Source of the DNA: an uncultured Bacteriovorax sp.
GTDB lineage: Bacteria; Bdellovibrionota; Bacteriovoracia; Bacteriovoracales; Bacteriovoracaceae
DNA length: 64,000 nucleotides
Assembly: GCA_946481315.1 (NCBI GenBank)
Contig: CAMLMH010000006.1
Coordinates: 150,938-214,937, forward strand
Direction of reading: 5' to 3'
In this document: positions 8,101-15,798 of the stretch, piece by piece
How the letters are laid out: each line of letters opens with the position of its first letter
How positions within the stretch are numbered: position 1 is the first letter of the stretch
Position numbers and translations under genes: made by a program
Notes under the pieces: model-generated
What the model was told of the DNA's origin: nothing
The model's database searches: none
The model's input: only the letters and a program-made list of their open reading frames with translations

Positions 8101-8664
8101 GCTAAGTTCGTAAACTAACCCGATTCCGGTACTAGGTACCAGACTGGCGGTCAAAGCTTCAATACAATGATTGGCGTCGTACTGAGAGTTAAGGGAAGTG
8201 CTGATACATTGATTAAATGGCTGAGTCAATTTTGCTACCCATAGATTGCGGCGGGCCGGATCGGTGACTCCCTCTTTCTCCAGAATTTTGTCGGCAATCT
8301 TTCCAATTAAATTGTTACCTAGATGACCATAGAAGGCTACGAGACCATCGTCTGTCAGTTTATAAGAAAGATATTTATGAATACCCTCACTGGTAACAGA
8401 ATCAATGAATTGGTCAAGTTCGCCCGGTCGGTTGAAGTAGGAATTTAGGTCTTTAGCATGCGGTGCAATTTGCGCTCTGACTTTCTTTTTTATGTCGATG
8501 GAGAACGCCTCTCCTAATGCAACCGTGGCCTTCGATTTCATCGTCTGAGTAAAAGAAGAGGGACGTTTATAATTAATCGGGGTTATAAGTGAAATAGATT
8601 CCAATTCCCCAGAAAATGCGGAAATTGACAATCCAGTCATCACAATTGTCAGAAAAAATTTCAT
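5140..8664 (-). CDS. Large exported protein with twelve tandem cysteine-pair repeats
   Basis: 1174 residues with a signal peptide (about residues 1-18, ending 'ISAFSG'). I recognise no family. Cysteines fall in twelve pairs at about 153/167, 215/229, 274/292, 338/358, 404/417, 459/481, 526/539, 594/611, 657/678, 729/741, 785/802 and 849/869, plus one at 911. Successive pairs are 55-72 residues apart. Typical unit: a helix, 'F..CL', a variable polar loop, 'C...L', then another helix. The N-terminal 150 and C-terminal 260 residues have no cysteine. One disulfide per unit in a rod of helical hairpins is the likely structure (inference). A FliA-like promoter precedes it and a pseudo-receiver gene follows 2 bp later. 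Confidence 0.85.
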   Translation of the reverse strand: MKFFLTIVMTGLSISAFSGELESISLITPINYKRPSSFTQTMKSKATVALGEAFSIDIKKKVRAQIAPHAKDLNSYFNRPGELDQFIDSVTSEGIHKYLSYKLTDDGLVAFYGHLGNNLIGKIADKILEKEGVTDPARRNLWVAKLTQPFNQCISTSLNSQYDANHCIEALTASLVPSTGIGLVYELSRSSLNSALPEKDRTPFNQNQAQLYKNCITNTKGQAADVKACALSSMKTGVLKVTDISLSKTINSKASSSASAQNIKKLVWPAFNSCTQAVGDGKGAYTDQFMNCIDNLVAATGSQLVLDKINGTPAIAGAMPAAEVKKLANEKSLQFKKCAEDQKKKGARKDGMLDIDRCENTITNEVTYQVVSQTLRNTASNSFKDDKAVSLKLSQEGPAILNRCWSNDQTATAREACLKKTILQFSESVAGAKLAKAIPEDMPGKQQLTISSIETLNACLDKELPANISESNDLTKRIDTCSNKLTKNVALKVAEYQIRSTASDMLNADQTKKLVDELVLKEFDKCLGTVPTDELIAKCGDALTIKAAKQITAAGFEKEVNEYLKKNGGVYAFGITQSAVNEFVKSLTDKTRVCLDKPVASGKAMDQVNACSKNSIKQIAFFLGDLKFKKAIGDMYKGRDSDRLTVEKTFRKNLEACLDSKASSQFTINDYTKNLYVCSDKVAGSITLDVGQDQIEVTLNNYLKDRPGQSLAPIRDEIRSRLIGKFKGCMASTPADKQSKCTDELKREATQSIVLNFGRAETKAQLNADSTPPELKGIETDLLVCTAKPLTGDELAAHLDECTKNFALGFARELGTLKLNHLLKGALGSEEYSLQKKNIDEVISRYHACLDDLKKYKMNEGITDKLTICTNQLEERGTALVRNSIKNWMSTDQKDAATLMLKTEFAAFIPCLSVLLPSSPYTPAMGKNIESILKPVSVLFAQYIEYNPENAKSTLDGIIAKLSTDLHDVATNAKSRSELVDFLYSNGTLDQFLKSMVQGEVKNAFAKIPEEDVPKELKETLMQKQNFEEMFNSPDGERIKRTVMEKVLKPALVDQISMSSPALTSNINEVKDNVINLLATSPKFGDRILETGVQTQINKMSGVKSFFGKMLYGKDAFEWSKVRTTAEGRAAEDYIREHILLPKFKSKIFSAEENKRINEEAEELVTKAVKSYKK

Positions 8665-8695
8665 GGCCGCTTCCTAAACAGAGACTCTTTGTGGT

Positions 8696-8723
8696 TTAAC
8701 GGCATCTTCAGTCCCAAACTTTA
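8696..8723 (-). promoter_or_regulatory. Possible FliA (sigma-28)-type promoter
   Basis: On the minus strand TAAAGTTT (8723-8716) and GCCGTTAA (8703-8696) are separated by 12 bases. The consensus is TAAAGTTT-N11-GCCGATAA, so there is one mismatch and one extra spacer base. It sits 32 bp upstream of the start codon at 8664. Confidence 0.35.
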
Positions 8724-8875
8724 AAGATTTCGGGGCCAAAGTGAGTCCGAAATTCTTGCAAGGGATGGAAAAGACTTACAAATAAGTAAAAGTGTCGACT
8801 TCTTTTTTTTAGGATGTTACTTGAAATTTAAAATATGTCGGGGAATCCCGGCTTTGACTCAAAGAGGGGTATTGT

Positions 8876-9730
8876 ATGATGAAAGCTTTGCTTAAATTTT
8901 CTTTATTAGCGATGTTAGCGACTCTTGCAAGCTGCGGTGGCGGCGGAGGCGGAGGCGGTGGTGGTACATCTTCTTATGGACCATATATGTCACCAAACAT
9001 CTTAGCTTCTGAATTTGTTTCTTCACTAAACTCTGTAGATGGAACTTATTCATCACGCGTTGAGCTTTACACGAACGAAACTCTTCGTTCACAAGCTCCA
9101 GGTCAAGATGACTGGTTTGTTATCTGGGATGCCAAGTACCAGGAGTACAAAGCTGTTTCTCTTCAATACATCCGCTCAATCGTTTACTACGATTACTATT
9201 CTAATAATCGTGCAGTTGCTTCTGAATTCAGATCAATTGAAAGATCAGACATCCTTGCCGGTGAAATCAATGGTGATTACTACGGTAACGATTACGAAGT
9301 TGTTGACCGTCTATCAAGTGGATACTTTGAAGGACGCAACTCTGGATACCTATATGAGGACGAAGCTACTTCGACTGACGTTAGCTTAATGGCCCGTGAA
9401 CAGGAACAGAAAAAATTCTTCGAAAAAGCCGCTAAGGTTTCACTTGTCTTTAACGTAAGCATCGAGACATCAATGTCAATGGTTACACTTGGATCAAAAA
9501 TTGAAAAAATGCTTTCTCGTGGAAACGGGGAACTTACTGAGCAAGATCAAGCCGCTCTGCTTTCTGACATCAAGACACTTACAGGTGTTAGTTTAGAAGA
9601 AATGAAAGCTGCTTCTGAAGATTCAGCTAAGAAAGAAGACGTACTTGCTAAAGTTGCAGCTAAAGTTGGAACTTCAGCACAGAATCTTGAGCAAAGATTT
9701 CTTCCGGAAGTTTTTGGTATCACTCTTTAA
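8876..9730 (+). CDS. Poly-glycine lipoprotein, paralogue A
   Basis: 284 residues. The signal sequence ends in lipobox 'LATLASC' with Cys20, followed at once by ten glycines, an unusual flexible tether next to the lipid anchor. Mature residues about 35-190 are Tyr/Ser/Asp-rich ('DWFVIWD', 'YQEYKAVSLQY', 'RNSGYLYEDEA') and look beta-rich. Residues about 190-280 are helical. I recognise no family. It is highly similar along its length to the next gene (9981-10919), so this is a tandem duplication. The ribosome site is GAGGGG. It ends at a GNRA-loop terminator and so is a separate transcript. Location is inferred to be the inner leaflet of the outer membrane or the cell surface. Confidence 0.88.
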   Translation: MMKALLKFSLLAMLATLASCGGGGGGGGGGTSSYGPYMSPNILASEFVSSLNSVDGTYSSRVELYTNETLRSQAPGQDDWFVIWDAKYQEYKAVSLQYIRSIVYYDYYSNNRAVASEFRSIERSDILAGEINGDYYGNDYEVVDRLSSGYFEGRNSGYLYEDEATSTDVSLMAREQEQKKFFEKAAKVSLVFNVSIETSMSMVTLGSKIEKMLSRGNGELTEQDQAALLSDIKTLTGVSLEEMKAASEDSAKKEDVLAKVAAKVGTSAQNLEQRFLPEVFGITL

Positions 9731-9757
9731 TTAAGAAATTGAGAAAGAGATAAAAGA

Positions 9758-9786
9758 GGGCCTCGCGAAAGCGGGGCCTTTTTTTT
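9758..9786 (+). terminator. Strong intrinsic terminator
   Basis: The 8-bp stem GGCCTCGC / GCGGGGCC has a GAAA tetraloop and is followed by an eight-T run, just past the stop codon at 9730. Confidence 0.92.
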
Positions 9787-9980
9787 ACCTGTCTAGTTAA
9801 GATCAATTCAGTGACATTTGGAAACCAAAAATTCCCCATCGGTGTCAGAAGAATCCCAAAATTTTTAAGCAAAATCTTATCTTCTTACAGGCTGAGTGAA
9901 ACAGTCGACTTTAAAAAAAGCCTCCGTTACATAAGAATTAACAGTCGATAAATTTCGACAAATCTTGTGAGGGGGATTTC

Positions 9981-10919
9981 ATGAACACACTTTTAAAAGC
10001 ATCTTTACTCGTAACACTCGTAACTCTGGCCAGCTGTAGTGGCGGAGGCGGCGGTGGAGGAGGAACAGTTTATGTACCAGCTCCAACAACTGGCGGTGGA
10101 TCAGGCTCACCATCAACAGGTGGATCTACTGGCGGCTCAACTGGCGGCGGGGCAACGACAACCTATGGCTCATATATGTCTCCAAACATCCTGGCTTCTG
10201 AATTTGTTTCATCTCTAAACTCAGTGGATGGCACATATTCTACACGCGTTGAGCTTTACACCAATGAAACTCTACGCTCTCAGGCAGCTGGCCAGGACGA
10301 CTGGTTTGTTATCTGGGATGGAAAATACCAGGAATACAAAGCGGTAAGCTTACAATACGTTCGCTCAATCGTTTACTACGATTACTATGCTAACAACCGT
10401 GCAGTAGCTTCAGAATTCAGATCAATTGAAAGAGGGGATATTCTGGCCGGAGAACTTAACGGAGACGCTTACGGTAATGACTACGAAGTTGTTGATCAGC
10501 TATCAAGCGGATATTTTGAAGGACGTAACTCCGGTTACCTGTACGAAGATGAAGCTTCTTCAACTGACGTTAGCTTAATGGCCCGTGAGCAAGAGCAGAA
10601 AAAATTCTTCCAGAAAGCTGCTAAAATCTCATTCGTTTATAACGTAAGTATCGAGACATCCATGTCAATGGTCACATTAGGATCAAAGATGGAAAAAATG
10701 TTATCGAGAGCAAATGGTGAATTAACTCAGGAAGACCAACTGGCCCTTGTTGGAGATCTTCAGAAGTTAACTGGGGTAACTTTCCAGGAAATCCAGGAAG
10801 CTGCTCTTGATAAAGAAACAAAAGAAGAAGTACTCGCCAAGGTTGCGGCCAAGATTGGAACCAGCGCTCAAAACCTCGAGCAAAAGTTCCTTCCTGAAGT
10901 TTTTGGAATCACCCTCTGA
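9981..10919 (+). CDS. Poly-glycine lipoprotein, paralogue B
   Basis: 312 residues and a close paralogue of the preceding gene. The lipobox is 'VTLASC' with Cys19, followed by Ser and eight glycines. A further Gly/Ser/Thr/Pro linker with repeated 'GGSTGG' units, absent from paralogue A, makes it about 28 residues longer. From 'YMSPNILASEFVSSLNSV' to the end ('LPEVFGITL') the two proteins align without large gaps. The longer linker would let the same domain reach further from the membrane (inference). GAGGGGGA is the ribosome site. It has its own upstream region (9787-9980) and its own terminator. Function unknown. Confidence 0.88.
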   Translation: MNTLLKASLLVTLVTLASCSGGGGGGGGTVYVPAPTTGGGSGSPSTGGSTGGSTGGGATTTYGSYMSPNILASEFVSSLNSVDGTYSTRVELYTNETLRSQAAGQDDWFVIWDGKYQEYKAVSLQYVRSIVYYDYYANNRAVASEFRSIERGDILAGELNGDAYGNDYEVVDQLSSGYFEGRNSGYLYEDEASSTDVSLMAREQEQKKFFQKAAKISFVYNVSIETSMSMVTLGSKMEKMLSRANGELTQEDQLALVGDLQKLTGVTFQEIQEAALDKETKEEVLAKVAAKIGTSAQNLEQKFLPEVFGITL

Positions 10920-10950
10920 GTCTTGAAATAAACCAACCTTGAACGATCAA

Positions 10951-10975
10951 GCCCCCGGGAAACCGGGGGTTTTTT
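10951..10975 (+). terminator. Strong intrinsic terminator
   Basis: The stem CCCCCGG / CCGGGGG has a GAAA loop and is followed by TTTTTT, 32 bp past the stop codon of paralogue B. Confidence 0.92.
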
Positions 10976-11057
10976 GTACTCTGTAAATTCTACCCTGTCT
11001 CTAGGCGAACGATCTCCACCCCCGGTAAAAGATCAACAAATCTTCTTGGGGGAACCT

Positions 11058-12248
11058 ATGCTAAAAAGCTTATCATTGATGTTCTTATTCTCTGTTGCCA
11101 GTATTGCACGTGCAGAATACTTCATAGCTACATACGGAACTCATAAATTTGATCCTAAACAACCGGCACGCATTATGGTTGCAGGAGAAGGGCAGGAGCT
11201 GAAACTTCTTTTTCAGGAAGTTGCTAAAGCCAAAGCAGAGAAATTTGTTGAATTAAATCCAGAAGAACAAATCATTTTTATCACGGCCGAAGAGCCGGAG
11301 ATGGGAAATGAAGGGGCCTTAAAGAGATGGGGATTCAAAATTGTCGAAAAAAATAAAGCGACTCTGGATGGAAAAGAGCTGATCGAACGTTTAGTTGATT
11401 ACAAAAAAATCATGTCGCTCGATATTTTCAGTCATAGTTCAGCACAATACGGGATTCATTTTAAAAGTCGCTCGCACCGATTGAACATCAATACAAAAGG
11501 TCTGGAAGTTTTAAAGAAAAATTTCACTCAAGATGCTTATGCTTTTTTGCACGGATGTAACTCAGGTTTTAATCTGGCCCCTTTTCTTTCAAAAGTGTGG
11601 GGAATACCGGTAGCAGGTTCACTAACTTCATCAAACTTTCAGCGTCTGCACTCAGACGGTCATTTCTATCTGGAAGATGAAGGTTCTGCTCCTAACAAAG
11701 ACTGGAGCCGGAATAATGCTTTATCCTTCAATAAAGAAGTTCCTTGTAAAGATGGCTATTGTTTACGTTTAAAGCCGGACAACACAGCTTACGTAGGCTT
11801 TTGGGGTGCATACCGAGAGGGGGGACTACCCTTTTATAAATGGTTTTGCGTTAATAATTCTGAAGAACAATGCTTCAGGGTCATGGCCCGCAATTTGCTC
11901 AGTCAAACGAGCATTGTTAATCTAAAACCAGACTCAAATGAATCGATTTACAAAAAAGCAGTCGTCGATTATCTCTGCCCGATCAGTGGTCAAAAAGATT
12001 TAAGACGTGAATGTGAAGAAGCTCTTGAACAGGCTTTAGTGACAAAAGATTACACTTATAACCCGTTCACCAGACCACAGGTAGAATGTAATTTTAAAAA
12101 GTGCGATGTGGAAGTCACTTGTGACAAAATACTTATCACAAATGTTCCCAAACCAGGAACGTGTCATTTGACAAATAATGCTAAAGCAGCAACCACCCTG
12201 GTACGCGAATATGAAAGTTATCTTAAAGCTTATCAGTTGCTAAAATAA
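11058..12248 (+). CDS. Exported protein with clan CD / DUF4347-like His-Cys dyad
   Basis: 396 residues from the ATG at 11058, which has GGGGGAA upstream. A signal peptide ends 'ASIARA'. A hydrophobic strand leads into 'SLDIFSHSSAQYGI' (His126). About 40 residues later another strand leads into 'AYAFLHGCNSGFNLAPFL' (Cys167), then 'WGIPVAGSLTS'. The order strand-His, strand-Gly-Cys, then a Ser/Ala-rich strand is the pattern of caspase-like (clan CD) and DUF4347 domains. The Gly normally following the His is Ser here, so activity is uncertain. A second half (about 235-396) holds about ten Cys and may be disulfide-linked. The preceding terminator lies outside it. It ends directly against the kinase gene on the other strand, with no spacer. 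Confidence 0.6.
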   Translation: MLKSLSLMFLFSVASIARAEYFIATYGTHKFDPKQPARIMVAGEGQELKLLFQEVAKAKAEKFVELNPEEQIIFITAEEPEMGNEGALKRWGFKIVEKNKATLDGKELIERLVDYKKIMSLDIFSHSSAQYGIHFKSRSHRLNINTKGLEVLKKNFTQDAYAFLHGCNSGFNLAPFLSKVWGIPVAGSLTSSNFQRLHSDGHFYLEDEGSAPNKDWSRNNALSFNKEVPCKDGYCLRLKPDNTAYVGFWGAYREGGLPFYKWFCVNNSEEQCFRVMARNLLSQTSIVNLKPDSNESIYKKAVVDYLCPISGQKDLRRECEEALEQALVTKDYTYNPFTRPQVECNFKKCDVEVTCDKILITNVPKPGTCHLTNNAKAATTLVREYESYLKAYQLLK

Positions 12249-15200
12249 TTAATGAAAGGCCGTTGCTGGCTGAGTTTCATCGGCCAGCGGAAGTCGAATA
12301 ATGAAACGGGTGTGTCCCGAACTTCCATCATAAGATAATGCTCCATCGTGATCTTCAATAATGTTTTTGGAAATAGATAATCCCAGACCGGTTCCTTTAT
12401 CGACCGGCTTAGTGGTGAAAAAGGGAGACATAATTTTTTCTACTATTCTAGGTTCAATTCCATGACCACTGTCCGTTATGCAAACAACACACTGACCATC
12501 ATGAGCGCTCATTTCAATTTTCACCCATTTCTCATCAAGTTTTTCAACAGCATCAAAAGCATTATTCAATAAATTGACAAGAACCTGCAGCAACTGAGCT
12601 GCCCTTCCATAAACGGCTATTTGATCATTACTGTTTTGCTCATAAATTAGATTGATCTGATGAAATTTAAATCTTTCTTTGGATAGCTCTATGAGGTCTT
12701 TTAGTAGTGCTCCCATTAATACTTTTTGTTTTTCGTCACTCTCAGCATTCCGTGAGAATGATTTAAGACCTTTTATAATCGCAGCTATACGTTTTGCCGT
12801 GTTTTCAATCAATGTCAGATCTTCGACTGCTTTTTCATCTCCGTCTCTTTTTTGCAGTCGTTTGAGTTGAGAAATTTTTCCAATGATGATTGATAATGGA
12901 TTGTTAATTTCATGAGCAATACCTCCTGCCATTTCGCCTAGAGAAGACATTTTTGCTGAGGCGATCAGCATTTCTCTTTGTTTTCTAAGTGAGGTCTCAT
13001 AGTCACGTCTTTCACTAATGTCTCTGATTGCTATCTGATGATGCGGGCTTCCTCCATAATCAAAACTGTCGACGGTGATTTCAGCAGGAAAAGTCAAGCC
13101 ATCGCTTTTTTTGAGTTCCAGTTCCATGATCTGTTTATCTTCGGCCAGATGAAAAAGAGGTGAGAGAAAAGACGGGCCATTTTCCAGAAGGTCTTTTTTT
13201 GTTCTGAATCCAAACATATCAACAGCGGAAATATTACATTCTACGAGTTTGGAGTTTCGGGTGATGAGAATTGCATCACTGGTCCCATCGAAAATCGCCT
13301 TAAATTTTGCTCTTTCATTTTCAACAATGGCTTCGGCATCTTTCCGGGAACTGACATCCGTAATGGTACCGACCATTCGTAGAGGTTTACCGTTGGCATC
13401 CCGTTTGATCAGCATCCCCCGGGAATAAAGCCATTTGTATTGTCCATTTTTACAACGTACGCGGTATTCACTGCGATAAGGAGAGTTCTTTTCCAGTGCT
13501 TCGTTGAGATCCTGACGGGCCTTTTCACGGTCTTCCGGATGCAGAGCTTCGTACCATTCATCTCGGGTAGCATATAATTTTCCTGTATCAGGATACCCCA
13601 GCATCTTTAAGAAAAAGTGATTGTAACGGACTGTCTTTTCCGGAATATTTAGATCCCAGACACTGTCGCCGGAACCTTCAAGTGCGAGTTTTAACATTTC
13701 TTCTGATTCTCGCAAGCGCTCATTGAAAATTTCTGCTTCCTGAACTGCCTTACTGCGTGTGGCCTGCAAAGTAATAATAAATGTACCCACAATTATGGAA
13801 AGAACTGCTGTCAGCGCTCCGGACCAGGAAAAAAAATCATCCTGCCCCTGCATCAATCTGTGAGCTGGTTTGATTAATACCTTCCACTGCATATTACCAA
13901 TGTTAATCTTTCTTGTTATTGGAGTTCCCGGAAGTTTTTCAAGATCAGTGCTACTATAGATCGGTGAACTACTGCTTTGATCGTAAATGGCAAAGTTTAT
14001 ATCGGAATATTTTTCCGGCGGATAAGCGACAGCAAAAAAAGCGCGAATATCAACCGGGCTAAAAATCCAGCCGCGTATCGATTTTCTTCTCTGCTGGACA
14101 TTGCTTTTAGGAGCATCGTTTTGATAAAAGGGAAAAAATAGTAAAAAGAATTTTTCACCATTTATGGAAAGCATTTCTGAGGCTTGCAGAGATCCTGTAT
14201 CTCTTGAGAGCTCCATTGTTTTTTTTCGGACTTCTTCCGTGTTGAAGTCGTATCCAATCCTGCTTATTCCAGCAGAAAAAGGATTGATATAAGTGAGAAT
14301 GTAAGCATCCGTATCCCTTTCTGAGGCGAGAGCTGATCCTCCGGGGGTGAAAACTTTGTAGGTAAATTGAGTCATCTGTTTTTTTTGTTGCTTAACAAAT
14401 GTTTTAATATTTTGCTGTTCAACTCTCTGAATAACTCCGATCCATTTTGCTCCGGGGAGGGACTTGAGATAATGACCTTCCCGGATAAAATTATTCCATT
14501 CTTTGCTGGTGACTTCTTCACTGGCCGCAAACAGGCTGGCCCCATTTTGTAAGGCATACCCATATAGATCGAGCCTGTTTTGAATGAGCATTGGGAAGTT
14601 GTTGGCACTCATTTCAAAGCGCAAATGGATTTGTTTTTGAGAGTGACTGTGGAATTCGTAAAAGATAAAGCCTGCGACCAGCCAGGTAATGACCAGAACC
14701 CAGGAAGGCCTTTTTACCATTGACTGGCGCTTCAGGTCGGTGAGAACCAGAGAACACAACCCCATACTCACCAAAAACAACTGCAGATTGATACAGTTGG
14801 TATTCATATTTCCATTAAAGAAAATACCATAACCAGCTTTGATGGCAGCGATTCCAAAAAAACTTAAGAGCACCGTTGCCAGTGTCAGTCCGCGAATACC
14901 TGTCATGACAACGCAAAAAAGCAGATAAGGAAAGACCAGGAAGAAATAAGGCGCTCCGTTTGTTCTGTAAAAGAGCACATAACTAAGCAGCAAGCCTACG
15001 CTGGATAATAGCAGAATTTTCCAGAGAGAAGGCCTAGGTTCAGGAACTGTCAGATTCTTTGCAAAACAAACCATAATCAGGGGAATTATGATAATTCCTC
15101 CCAGGGAATCTCCTGTCCACCAGGTTATCCAGTTAGATGGCGCCTGAGAGACTGGTAAGTCAGAAAAGAGGATTAAGGCAGATACACCGATCGTTGCACT

Positions 15201-15602
15201 GACAGTGGAAGAAATCATAGAAGCAGAAAAAATGGAAACTGTATTCCAGTACTGTCTAACTTTTTCATTTCTGCGCTCAAATTTTTCAATGATTGCCACA
15301 CCGACCCAGGCTTCAAGCGTATTGCCTAACCCGATCATAAGTGCGCAACTCAAAGACACATCGGTGAGCAGATTAACCAGAAAAGCACCTATGAAAATAG
15401 CGGGAAGATAGCGACGGCCAAAAATGAGAATAGTCCCAATCGCCACACCGGTGGCTGGCCAGACAGGTGAAACTGTTGCATTGAGTGTGGCCATTTTCAG
15501 ACCGAGATGGGCAGTGATGAAGTATAAAGCGAATATAAGATTAGTCAGCAGAATATAGCTCTGCCTATCTTTAGTCGTATATTTATGCAGACCATTCATC
15601 AT
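12249..15602 (-). CDS. MASE1-CHASE-PAS-PAS sensor histidine kinase
   Basis: About 1117 residues. Order: MASE1 membrane sensor with about eight helices ('VSPVWPATGVAIGTILIFG'), an external CHASE domain ('NFPMLIQNRLDLYGYALQNG...'), a transmembrane helix, two PAS domains ('SVWDLNIPEKTVRYN', 'DAILITRNSKLVECN'), HisKA with 'GGIAHEINNPL' (phospho-His), and HATPase_c with N box 'NLLNNAFDAV' and 'GTGLGLSISKNII'. No receiver is attached. CHASE domains sense small external ligands (family knowledge). The start is uncertain: ATG 15602 or 15599 have weak ribosome sites, the frame is open to TTG 15710, and a good AAGGAG near 15650 lacks a normal start codon behind it. It is divergent from the exported-protein/protease operon, whose control it may influence. 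Confidence 0.88.
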   Translation of the reverse strand: MMNGLHKYTTKDRQSYILLTNLIFALYFITAHLGLKMATLNATVSPVWPATGVAIGTILIFGRRYLPAIFIGAFLVNLLTDVSLSCALMIGLGNTLEAWVGVAIIEKFERRNEKVRQYWNTVSIFSASMISSTVSATIGVSALILFSDLPVSQAPSNWITWWTGDSLGGIIIIPLIMVCFAKNLTVPEPRPSLWKILLLSSVGLLLSYVLFYRTNGAPYFFLVFPYLLFCVVMTGIRGLTLATVLLSFFGIAAIKAGYGIFFNGNMNTNCINLQLFLVSMGLCSLVLTDLKRQSMVKRPSWVLVITWLVAGFIFYEFHSHSQKQIHLRFEMSANNFPMLIQNRLDLYGYALQNGASLFAASEEVTSKEWNNFIREGHYLKSLPGAKWIGVIQRVEQQNIKTFVKQQKKQMTQFTYKVFTPGGSALASERDTDAYILTYINPFSAGISRIGYDFNTEEVRKKTMELSRDTGSLQASEMLSINGEKFFLLFFPFYQNDAPKSNVQQRRKSIRGWIFSPVDIRAFFAVAYPPEKYSDINFAIYDQSSSSPIYSSTDLEKLPGTPITRKINIGNMQWKVLIKPAHRLMQGQDDFFSWSGALTAVLSIIVGTFIITLQATRSKAVQEAEIFNERLRESEEMLKLALEGSGDSVWDLNIPEKTVRYNHFFLKMLGYPDTGKLYATRDEWYEALHPEDREKARQDLNEALEKNSPYRSEYRVRCKNGQYKWLYSRGMLIKRDANGKPLRMVGTITDVSSRKDAEAIVENERAKFKAIFDGTSDAILITRNSKLVECNISAVDMFGFRTKKDLLENGPSFLSPLFHLAEDKQIMELELKKSDGLTFPAEITVDSFDYGGSPHHQIAIRDISERRDYETSLRKQREMLIASAKMSSLGEMAGGIAHEINNPLSIIIGKISQLKRLQKRDGDEKAVEDLTLIENTAKRIAAIIKGLKSFSRNAESDEKQKVLMGALLKDLIELSKERFKFHQINLIYEQNSNDQIAVYGRAAQLLQVLVNLLNNAFDAVEKLDEKWVKIEMSAHDGQCVVCITDSGHGIEPRIVEKIMSPFFTTKPVDKGTGLGLSISKNIIEDHDGALSYDGSSGHTRFIIRLPLADETQPATAFH

Positions 15603-15681
15603 AGAAGTGGGTACCCCGGCCGTAATATTTATACAGTTAATTCTCCTTTTAATATTAAATTTAAACTCAATTTGATTATGT

Positions 15682-15698
15682 GTTAGATAACGTCTAAC
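15682..15698. promoter_or_regulatory. Inverted repeat, possible operator
   Basis: GTTAGA-N5-TCTAAC is a perfect 6-bp inverted repeat in the intergenic region between the divergent kinase and exported-protein genes. It is sized like a dimeric regulator site. Confidence 0.4.
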
Positions 15699-15708
15699 TG
15701 TGAGCGAC

Positions 15709-15731
15709 AACTGTCAAAAAAAATGACAGTT
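15709..15731. promoter_or_regulatory. Inverted repeat AACTGTCA-A7-TGACAGTT, possible operator
   Basis: This is a perfect 8-bp inverted repeat separated by seven A residues, 11 bp from the first repeat. It could be a regulator site or a hairpin. No T run follows on either strand, so it is not a terminator. Confidence 0.45.
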
Positions 15732-15757
15732 AACCATCGATAATGCAGTGAAATTAA

Positions 15758-15781
15758 AAGGCCCCTGAAGGCCTTGTTTTT
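15758..15781 (+). terminator. Terminator-like hairpin in the leader of the 15799 gene (possible attenuator)
   Basis: AAGGCC (15758-15763) pairs with GGCCTT (15770-15775) and is followed by GTTTTT. It lies only 18 bp before the start codon of the downstream gene, so it may attenuate that operon. The stem is only 6 bp. Confidence 0.35.
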
Positions 15782-15798
15782 GCAGAAGGTCTTTTATT

